In this document: piece by piece, positions 7,490 to 12,762 of the stretch | How the letters are laid out: the number at the start of each line of letters is the position of its first letter | Position numbering within the stretch: position 1 is the first letter of the stretch | Assembly (NCBI GenBank): GCA_945494195.1 | Contig: CALYVJ010000019.1 | Span: 1-12,762 of the forward strand | Length of the DNA: 12,762 bases | Source of the DNA: an uncultured Selenomonas sp. | GTDB lineage: Bacteria > Bacillota > Negativicutes > Selenomonadales > Selenomonadaceae | Reading direction: 5' to 3' | Made by a program: the position numbers and the translations under genes | The notes under the pieces: model-generated | What the model saw: only the letters and a program-made list of their open reading frames with translations | Told to the model about the DNA's origin: nothing | The model's database searches: none

Positions 7490-8272
7490 ATGAACAAGCT
7501 AGGTTTTATTGGGATGGGAAACATGGCCCAGGCACTTGCTGCCGGTTTTATCCAATCCGGCAATATTGACCGGTCCAAGGTTTTCGCCTTTGCCCCGAAT
7601 CAGGATAAATTGAAAAAAAACAGCCAGCGCATCGGCTTTACTCCCTGTGAGTCCGTAAGAACACTGGCTGAAGCAGCTGACACACTGGTCATGGCCTGCA
7701 AACCCTACCAAATCGAAGCCGTCCTCAAGGACCTCGGCAGCTGTCTTGAGGGAAAAACCTTGATTTCCGTGGCTGCCGGCTGGGATCATGCCAAATATCA
7801 ACAGCACATCCAGACAAATACCCGTATCCAGTTCGTCATGCCCAATACCCCGGCCATGGTGGGCGAAGGTGTCCTGCTCTTTGAAGAAACCAACTCCTTA
7901 GAACCGGAAGAACGCGCGGAAATCATGAAGCTCTTCGAGTCCGTCGGCCTCGTCCAGGAACTGCCCTCTTCCCAAATGGGTATCGGTGGTGCTGTCACAG
8001 GCTGCGGCCCGGCCTTCGTCGACCTCATGATCGAAGCCTATGGCGATGCTGCCGTAAAATACGGCATGAAACGCGCCGACGCCTACCGGCTGATTTCCCA
8101 GATGATTCTCGGCTCGGCCAAGCTGCAGCTTGCCACCGAAGAGCATCCGGGCGTGCTCAAAGACAACGTCTGTTCTCCAGCCGGCACCACCATCCGAGGC
8201 GTCACCGCGCTGGAGGAAAACGGCTTCCGCAATGCCTGTATAAAATCTGTTGAGTCCATCATGGAACGCTGA
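7490..8272 (+). CDS. proC: pyrroline-5-carboxylate reductase
   Basis: This enzyme catalyses the last step of proline synthesis, NAD(P)H-dependent reduction of 1-pyrroline-5-carboxylate to L-proline, in the cytosol. The 260-residue product has an N-terminal Rossmann fold (GFIGMGNMA, residues 5-13), the family block VMPNTPAMVGEGV (116-128), the helical dimerisation domain from TGCGPAFVDLM (170-180), and the ProC signature LKDNVCSPAGTTIRGV at 223-238. The family normally has PGG where this one has PAG, a mild change. The frame is open further upstream (to 7442), but AGGAGG at 7476-7481 sets the start at 7490. The gene stands alone, with no clear sigma-A -35 box upstream and no convincing terminator directly after the stop. 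Confidence 0.95.
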   Translation: MNKLGFIGMGNMAQALAAGFIQSGNIDRSKVFAFAPNQDKLKKNSQRIGFTPCESVRTLAEAADTLVMACKPYQIEAVLKDLGSCLEGKTLISVAAGWDHAKYQQHIQTNTRIQFVMPNTPAMVGEGVLLFEETNSLEPEERAEIMKLFESVGLVQELPSSQMGIGGAVTGCGPAFVDLMIEAYGDAAVKYGMKRADAYRLISQMILGSAKLQLATEEHPGVLKDNVCSPAGTTIRGVTALEENGFRNACIKSVESIMER

Positions 8273-8369
8273 AAATATTCGCATAGCTTTATTCGAATCA
8301 TTTATAGTCTCTGTCCTGGCAGGCGTAACCAGCTACTACATCTGCAAATGGCTGGATAAGGGACTCTAA
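8250..8369 (+). CDS. small membrane-type ORF overlapping the proC 3' end
   Basis: An open frame from a TTG at 8250 (the previous stop in frame is at 8241) to TAA at 8367-8369 encodes 39 residues. The C-terminal part is one hydrophobic segment followed by an aromatic, charged tail (ALFESFIVSVLAGVTSYYI then CKWLDKGL). It looks like a single-pass small membrane protein. No ATG is in frame, and no ribosome site precedes the TTG, so it may be a remnant whose start was lost when the adjoining region was rearranged. It sits between proC and the araD remnant. I do not recognise a named family, and the length is short enough for chance, though the residue pattern looks selected. Confidence 0.3.
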   Translation: MSPSWNAENIRIALFESFIVSVLAGVTSYYICKWLDKGL

Positions 8370-8415
8370 TACGCATGGCAGCCTCAGTGCCGAAGAGAAT
8401 TAACCAACCCCTTTT

Positions 8416-8648
8416 TTATTTTTTCCTTTGTCCGTAGTAGGCATTCGGGCCGTGCTTACGCAGGAAGTGCTTGTCGAGCAGGGCCTGGGGCATGGGGTCG
8501 CGGTCGCCGGTGAGCATTTGCGTGTGGAAGGCCATCATGGCGACTTCTTCAAGCACGACGGCATTGCGGACGGCATTCATGCAGTCCGTTCCCCAGCAGA
8601 ACGGGCCGTGATTCTTGACGAGAACAGCGGGCACATAGTCGGGATTGA
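8416..8648 (-). pseudogene. araD: C-terminal remnant of L-ribulose-5-phosphate 4-epimerase
   Basis: On the minus strand about 77 residues match the end of AraD, a class II aldolase-fold enzyme of arabinose breakdown. They begin near [17 protein letters not shown], keep the metal-ligand histidine of HGPFxWG and the [10 protein letters not shown] helix, and finish with [18 protein letters not shown], including the catalytic-tyrosine region. The stop is at 8416-8418. The intact enzyme is about 230 residues; the first two thirds, with the other two metal-binding histidines, is missing. Upstream on the minus strand the frame stays open to 8883, but that part is the antisense of another gene remnant, not AraD. 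No start or ribosome site is visible, so it should be non-functional. Confidence 0.85.
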
Positions 8649-8649
8649 A

Positions 8650-8919
8650 ATCAATGCCGACAAGGCCTTTATCGGTGTTGGCGGCATCACCACCTCGGTC
8701 CTGCCCGAAACTGCCATCAACGAAATGATGATGCGCCGCTGTCAGGGCAGCTGCTACGTGCTGGCCGCCCGGCAAAAAATTGGCCGCGAACACAACTTCC
8801 TCTCGGGCACCATCGACAAGATTGATACGCTCATCACCTGTCCGGGAGCCAGTGCGGACAAAATAAAAAACCTCCGCACCCATGGTGTGGAGGTTATCGA
8901 AGTCATCGAATCTGTTTAA
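8650..8919 (+). pseudogene. C-terminal remnant of a DeoR-family transcriptional regulator
   Basis: From about [13 protein letters not shown] (8659 on) to TAA at 8917-8919, roughly 86-89 residues match the end of the DeoR-type sugar-phosphate sensor domain: [25 protein letters not shown] (family form YVLADxSKFG), IDTLIT, and the closing GVEVIEV. The N-terminal helix-turn-helix and first half of the sensor domain are absent. The frame extends left to 8428, but that stretch is the antisense of the araD remnant and has no family match. DeoR regulators often sit beside sugar-catabolic genes, so this one probably controlled the neighbouring araD. The 3' end overlaps the convergent protease gene by 3 bases and contains that gene's terminator. 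Confidence 0.78.
8860..8895 (-). terminator. terminator of the M48-type protease gene
   Basis: On the minus strand a 12-bp stem with one G-U pair (8884-8895 with 8869-8880) and a 3-base loop runs into a U-rich tract (complement of the A-rich 8860-8870). It lies about 20 bases past the protease stop codon and inside the coding part of the deoR remnant. The plus strand has no T-run after the hairpin, so it works in one direction. Confidence 0.85.
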
Positions 8920-10784
8920 TTCTTCTTCATTGCTTTCTTATCCGCAGTCTTTGGGGCTGCGGATTTTTTGTCGGCATTTTTCTTTTCTTCTTTCCATTTT
9001 TTCTCGTACTGTTTCTTGGCCTCAGCTTTTTCTTTCAAGCGTTTCTTGTATTCTTTGTCGTTGATGGCAGCCAAGTAGTCATCCGGAATCGCGCGAACAT
9101 ATTTGTTATCCAAACTATAAAGCTTCTTATAGTTGTCGCCTGCCGCATCCTGCTGGCCAAGTTCATCATATATTTGCGCGCTGATCAGCCAACCGTACGG
9201 ATTATCCGCTTTAAGTTTTTTGGCCATATCGAGGTCAGCCAGGGCCTTGTCATTCTCTCCCATCATCCGATGGATATCGGCACGATTGAGGAAATTAAAC
9301 ACGTTCTTCACATCCATAACGACAGCTTTGTCACAGTCCTGTAATGCTCCAGAAAAATCCCCATTGACGGCTTTCGCCCGGCCGCGAACGGCAAAGTTCT
9401 CCGCTTCGTTTTCAGGATTTTTAGCCGCAAAAACGCGATTGATCTCGAACAAGGCCTTAACGGCCTGTCCATAATCGCTATAGGCATCGGCATTTTCCCG
9501 CATTTTCTTTACGGTTTTGGCATCGCTTTGAATTACAGCTTCCCGTGCCTGCTGCAATTGCTTTTGACGCTTTTGCTCTGCCGCTTTCATTTTGCTTCGT
9601 GCACCGCTGGACGCTTCCCCTGCATAAGCATTCGTTACGAGTTCCTGCAGGCGTGCGCCTGCCTGCTCTGATGCTAAAAACGCCTGCAGCACTGCATTTA
9701 CCCGCGAATCTTCGAGGCAAGTTGCTGCGCCATCCCGATTCGTGCGAAAATTCCACGCTGCAACGGAATCATAATCATGAAATGCCTTAGCAATCGCTCC
9801 GGCAACATAGTAGGCATTTTCTGTCGTATTGTCGTAATCATCGCCAGTCCAATCCACACTCAGGAGTTTTTGTCCATCAATATAGATATCCCGACGATCT
9901 TTGACCGTCACATGGCCGCAGCCATAATCGGACATCATCTTGGCCAGTCTTTGCTCACGCAGCTCAGTATCCGGATGATCGTTGTAGTTTTCCTGATCTT
10001 TTTTCTTCGGATCAGGATCCTGATACTCAAGGACATTCTGCGTCTGATAAGTCAAATAATAAGACATGCGGGCCATTGCCGCGGCACCGCCGCCTGGATT
10101 GAACCCCGCACTTGTCATGAGGTAGAAACCACCTTCATCGGCATCGTACTCGGTCGGCAGCGTAACATTTTTGGCAATGGAATAGTTCGCCAGCGCATTG
10201 AGTTTGTTCCAATCCATAACGCCTGTATCCATATTGAGGAAACTCATTCCATAATATTGGGCCACCGCTTTGGCATAGTTATGGGCACTGTGCTGCTCCA
10301 ATCCATGCGTCATCTCATGGCCAAGAACAGCCGCCAATTCGTCCGGATCAAGATTCAAGCCACGTACCAAGGCTTTGTTGATGCTGACATAATTTGTCGG
10401 ATAGCAGGCCGCATTGAAATCCGAACTGTTATTGACCGTCCAACAAAACGGCAGACTATTGGCTTTCAGCACATAGTCGCCATGATTTACCAGCTGATTC
10501 ATGACAAAATCGACTACCTGTACATCGTTTTGATTCGGGTCGATACCATTTTGTCTGACGTCCTGCTGCTGGCTCTGCAGCTGTGCACTGACATTATTGC
10601 CCATCGCCAGAATACTGGCCAAACTGGATTTATAGGCACCGAGAACCCCCAGCGCCTGTGCCGCCGCCGCCCAGGCATCCACCGCTTCTGCCCTTGGCAT
10701 CGGCATTTGCACAGCGCCTGTCATCAATACGCCGGATAACGCCAACGCCATTATTCGCTTTTTCCATCGCCTGTTATATTTCAA
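8916..10784 (-). CDS. secreted M48-type zinc metalloprotease with C-terminal TPRs
   Basis: A predicted exported peptidase of 622 residues. The N-terminus is a signal peptide: basic KYNRRWKKR, a hydrophobic run [10 protein letters not shown], and an AEA cleavage site near residue 34. The M48 catalytic motif HEMTH is at 156-160, the third zinc ligand is probably E212 in EYDADEGG, and a later [11 protein letters not shown] matches the family's sHPxxxxR block. Residues about 395-427 are charged and probably coiled-coil, about 458-559 form three TPR-like repeats, and the last 45 residues are very lysine-rich. This is the BepA/YfgC-like plan (M48 plus TPR), seen in envelope quality-control proteases, but the lysine tail is unusual. 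The start is probably the TTG at 10784, 5 bases after AGGTGA; a GTG three codons upstream lacks a good ribosome site. It is a single gene with its own terminator. Confidence 0.88.
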   Translation of the reverse strand: MKYNRRWKKRIMALALSGVLMTGAVQMPMPRAEAVDAWAAAAQALGVLGAYKSSLASILAMGNNVSAQLQSQQQDVRQNGIDPNQNDVQVVDFVMNQLVNHGDYVLKANSLPFCWTVNNSSDFNAACYPTNYVSINKALVRGLNLDPDELAAVLGHEMTHGLEQHSAHNYAKAVAQYYGMSFLNMDTGVMDWNKLNALANYSIAKNVTLPTEYDADEGGFYLMTSAGFNPGGGAAAMARMSYYLTYQTQNVLEYQDPDPKKKDQENYNDHPDTELREQRLAKMMSDYGCGHVTVKDRRDIYIDGQKLLSVDWTGDDYDNTTENAYYVAGAIAKAFHDYDSVAAWNFRTNRDGAATCLEDSRVNAVLQAFLASEQAGARLQELVTNAYAGEASSGARSKMKAAEQKRQKQLQQAREAVIQSDAKTVKKMRENADAYSDYGQAVKALFEINRVFAAKNPENEAENFAVRGRAKAVNGDFSGALQDCDKAVVMDVKNVFNFLNRADIHRMMGENDKALADLDMAKKLKADNPYGWLISAQIYDELGQQDAAGDNYKKLYSLDNKYVRAIPDDYLAAINDKEYKKRLKEKAEAKKQYEKKWKEEKKNADKKSAAPKTADKKAMKKN

Positions 10785-10888
10785 CGAAATCACCTCATTT
10801 ACTTGAGTTTGGAAACTATAGGTATTTTACCATATCCCCCTTGAAAATTTCGTGGGAACAGCTAATTTTCTTTAACTTTTTGCCCTTT

Positions 10889-10904
10889 TGTAACCCAAGT
10901 TACA
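10889..10904 (+). promoter_or_regulatory. CRP/FNR-like palindromic operator
   Basis: TGTAAC-CCAA-GTTACA is a perfect 6+6 inverted repeat. Read as TGTAA-N6-TTACA it has the architecture of CRP/FNR-superfamily sites (TGTGA-N6-TCACA). Its centre (10896.5) lies about 42 bases before the start predicted from TATAAT at 10927, the class II activator position. That promoter has no good -35 hexamer, which suits activator dependence. The regulator is not encoded in this window. Confidence 0.5.
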
Positions 10905-10926
10905 TACTCTTTTCATAAATCCCCCC

Positions 10927-10932
10927 TATAAT
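10927..10932 (+). promoter_or_regulatory. -10 box of the structured RNA locus
   Basis: A perfect TATAAT after a C-run. No TTGACA-like hexamer lies at 16-18 bases (positions 10904-10909 read ATACTC). Transcription would start near 10939 and run into the predicted RNA structure and the terminator at 11064-11105. Confidence 0.5.
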
Positions 10933-10938
10933 AAAGTT

Positions 10939-11105
10939 GTCGGTAGGAGATGGGCCTGGTCAATCCCCCAGGTCACAGGCTTTTATCGATATCCCTAAAC
11001 AAGAAGGATTTAATCCCACCCTTCTTGCTTCCCATTTCTCAATTTTTTTATCATCCCTTCCCTAGGGGTCCGCAGCGCGAACGCAATGCTGCGGACTCCT
11101 TTTTT
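10939..11105 (+). ncRNA. predicted structured RNA (small RNA or long leader), unidentified
   Basis: No credible coding frame lies here, yet there is strong potential for structure. An outer stem pairs 10947-10954 with 11031-11040 (8 bp with a 2-base bulge). It encloses two hairpins: CCTGG/CCAGG (10955-10959 with 10968-10972) and CAAGAAGG/CCTTCTTG (11000-11007 with 11020-11027). Together they form a three-way junction. Seven T's follow the outer stem (11043-11049), so it could itself act as a terminator; a stronger one follows. GCCTG (10954-10958) can instead pair with CAGGC (10976-10980), excluding the first hairpin, so a switch is possible. I do not recognise a known riboswitch consensus; a divergent 6S-type RNA is an alternative with little support. 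The length would be about 110-167 nucleotides. Confidence 0.45.
11064..11105 (+). terminator. intrinsic terminator after the structured RNA
   Basis: A 13-bp stem with one G-U pair (11064-11076 with 11088-11100, built around GTCCGCAGC/GCTGCGGAC) and an 11-base loop is followed by a T-run to 11105. It lies 186 bases before the next gene start. It must end a transcript that begins in this intergenic region, because the gene to its left is on the other strand. Confidence 0.9.
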
Positions 11106-11184
11106 GTTTAAAATTATATTTCCACTCAATTACGACAATTGTTCTATCATTCCTAAATAGAATAATAAAACCTTTTGTTAGCTA

Positions 11185-11213
11185 TTGAAATATGACAGAA
11201 TATTATTTATGAT
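11185..11213 (+). promoter_or_regulatory. promoter of the SLC13-type transporter gene
   Basis: TTGAAA (11185-11190), 17 bases, then TATGAT (11208-11213): five of six matches in each box with ideal spacing. Predicted start near 11220, about 70 bases before the coding region and after the terminator, so the transporter can be expressed apart from the upstream RNA. A second TATAAT at 11235-11240 lacks a matching -35 box. Confidence 0.65.
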
Positions 11214-11290
11214 AGGAATAGAGCGCATTGTAGATATAATTTATAGAAATTATTCTTTTTCCTATTTCAATAAAAGGAGGCGCATTTATT

Positions 11291-12762
11291 TTGGACAAGA
11301 TGAGTAAAGAAGCACTTGCCGTCAAACGAGCGGAGCAAGCTTTTGACCGCAAACGCCGCACGATTGGTCTCTTCGGCGGTCCGATACTGGCCTTGCTGGT
11401 ATTTTTCACTCCGATTGCCGGACTTACTTTAGCGGCCCATAAACTACTAGCCATCATGGTACTCGTGGCTCTCTGGTGGATCACAGAGCCTGTCCCCATA
11501 CCAGTAACCTCATTGATCGGACCGACACTGGCCGTCGTAACTGGCGTCGTTCCAGTCGGCACCGCCTTTGCCGCTTTTGCCAATCCGATGATTTTCCTGT
11601 TTATGGGCGGATTCATCCTGGCAAAAGCCATGATGACCCATGGACTTGACAAGCGGTTTGCCTATTGGCTGCTCTCGCGTTCCTGGGTTGGTTCAAACCC
11701 CAAACGCATCTTCCTGGCTGTCGGTCTAGCCGCAGCACTTTGCTCAGGCTGGGTAAGCAATACGGCTACTGCCGCCATGATGTTCCCCATCTGCCTCGGC
11801 CTCTTGACCTCCATCAAGGAGATGTTTGCCGCCAACGGCCGCGAAATCGATTTGCACGAATACAAATACGCCACCGGCCTCATGCTGATGACAGCCTATT
11901 CCTGCTCGATTGGCGGCGTATTGACGCCGATCGGTACTCCGCCAAACCTCATCATGCTCGGGTTCCTCGACCAGATGTGTGACATCCATGTATCCTTCTT
12001 TGAATGGATGACTTGGGGCTTCATCGCGATGGTCATCTATTTCCTAATTGCTGCTTTTGTCTTGTCGCGCATGTTCCCGGCCGACGTCGAGCGCATCGAT
12101 GGTGCGGATACCTTCATCAAGAACAAACTCAAAGAACTCGGCGGCTGGACGCTGGCACAGAAAAACACGCTGTTCTGCTTCATCGTCGCCGTTACGCTCT
12201 GGGTGATGCCAGGCATCCTCTCGATTGCCTTTGGCAGCACCGATCCAACGCTCAAAATGTACAACAAATTATTCCCAGAAGCCGTCGCTGCTATGGCTGG
12301 CGCTCTTATCCTGTTTGTCCTGCCAGTCAACTTTGAAAAACGCCAGTTCACGCTCAAATGGCAGGAGGCCATGGAAGGTATTGAGTGGGGAACGTTGATC
12401 CTGTTCGGCGGCGGTCTCGCCATGGGCGGCATGATGTACAAGACAGGGCTGTCCCAATGGGTCGGCGACCTCATCGTCAGTTCCATGGGCGGTGCCCCTT
12501 CGCAGATTGGCATGGTAGCCATTTTCTCGGTCATGGCGCTGCTACTCTCTGAGCTCACCAGCCACACAGCAGCCACGAATATGATTGGCCCCCTGGCCAT
12601 CACCGCGGCAGTATCCGCTGGTCTCAGCCCGATTCCGGTCTCCGTGGGCATTGCCCTTTCCGCATCCCTCGGCTTCATGCTGCCGGTATCGACACCGCCA
12701 AATGCCATCGTCTATGCATCGGGGTACATTCCGATTACCAAGATGATTCATACCGGCGTCAT
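11291..12762 (+). CDS. SLC13/DASS-family sodium:dicarboxylate or anion symporter (3' end beyond window)
   Basis: A polytopic membrane transporter of the divalent anion:Na+ symporter family, which typically imports succinate, malate, fumarate, citrate or sulfate. At least 490 residues are seen and the gene runs off the window. Family marks: WWITEPVPIPVTSLIGP, ANPMIFLFMGGFILAKAM, first Na+/substrate motif S156-N157-T158 in WVSNTATAAMMFP, PIGTPPNLIMLGF, second hairpin with ELTSHTAATNMIGP (S424-H425-T426), and PVSTPPNAIVYASGYIP. Two internally similar halves are evident. The N-terminus is short, basic and cytoplasmic. I take TTG at 11291 as the start, 10 bases after AAAGGAGG (11273-11280); the ATG at 11300 is too far from it. 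The second motif has His where Asn is usual. Substrate cannot be read from sequence; a C4-dicarboxylate would suit a fermenter. Confidence 0.9.
   Translation, partial: MDKMSKEALAVKRAEQAFDRKRRTIGLFGGPILALLVFFTPIAGLTLAAHKLLAIMVLVALWWITEPVPIPVTSLIGPTLAVVTGVVPVGTAFAAFANPMIFLFMGGFILAKAMMTHGLDKRFAYWLLSRSWVGSNPKRIFLAVGLAAALCSGWVSNTATAAMMFPICLGLLTSIKEMFAANGREIDLHEYKYATGLMLMTAYSCSIGGVLTPIGTPPNLIMLGFLDQMCDIHVSFFEWMTWGFIAMVIYFLIAAFVLSRMFPADVERIDGADTFIKNKLKELGGWTLAQKNTLFCFIVAVTLWVMPGILSIAFGSTDPTLKMYNKLFPEAVAAMAGALILFVLPVNFEKRQFTLKWQEAMEGIEWGTLILFGGGLAMGGMMYKTGLSQWVGDLIVSSMGGAPSQIGMVAIFSVMALLLSELTSHTAATNMIGPLAITAAVSAGLSPIPVSVGIALSASLGFMLPVSTPPNAIVYASGYIPITKMIHTGV

Noticed and set aside
8428..8919. A single 163-codon gene spanning both remnants
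   Set aside because: The first 75 codons are the antisense of the araD remnant, no ribosome site precedes the start, and only the second half matches the DeoR family.
9777..10739. 320-codon plus-strand frame opposite the M48-type protease
   Set aside because: The opposite strand has a signal peptide, a zinc-binding motif and TPRs in one continuous gene. This frame is its shadow, with no ribosome site or domain.

Overview
The window reads as a chromosomal stretch of an anaerobic, fermentative Firmicute. I suspect the Negativicutes (Selenomonas/Mitsuokella/Megamonas-like). Support comes from a hydC-hydB-hydA type [FeFe]-hydrogenase operon, a T-box leader ahead of trpS, strong AGGAGG ribosome sites, GC-rich codon third positions against AT-rich spacers, and intrinsic terminators. 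The genus is inference; no rRNA or tRNA is present to settle it.

Layout. (1) 1-3586: a tight three-gene operon for a trimeric NAD-linked [FeFe]-hydrogenase (NuoE-like, NuoF-like and catalytic subunits). It closes at a 19-bp bidirectional terminator that also serves a convergent, shortened LacI/KdgR-type regulator. (2) 4286-6960, minus strand: sigma-A-type promoter, tryptophan T-box leader, trpS, then a DUF815-type AAA+ ATPase whose ribosome site overlaps the trpS stop. A 97-codon gene of unclear function, perhaps a broken CARF-like protein, ends exactly in the -35 box of that promoter. (3) 7490-8272: proC. (4) 8250-8919: a decayed patch with a small membrane-type ORF, the C-terminal third of an L-ribulose-5-phosphate 4-epimerase (araD) on the minus strand, and the C-terminal third of a DeoR-family regulator on the plus strand. 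The two remnants meet head-to-head near 8650, as expected if one deletion removed the 5' halves of a divergent pair. (5) 8916-10784, minus: a secreted M48-type metalloprotease with TPRs and a lysine-rich tail; its terminator lies inside the deoR remnant. (6) 10785-11290: a 506-bp intergenic region with a CRP/FNR-like palindrome, a TATAAT box, a predicted structured RNA, a strong terminator and then a second promoter. (7) 11291 to the end: an SLC13/DASS-family dicarboxylate/anion:Na+ symporter cut off by the window edge.

How they fit. The hydrogenase would reoxidise NAD(P)H by evolving H2, a typical sink for a fermenter; its maturases (HydE/F/G) are not here. trpS and the ATPase are under tRNA-Trp control. 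The most interesting unexplained parts are the 10.9-11.1 kb RNA locus, the araD/deoR scar, the internally deleted LacI protein and the atypical nucleotide-binding motifs of the NuoF-like subunit.
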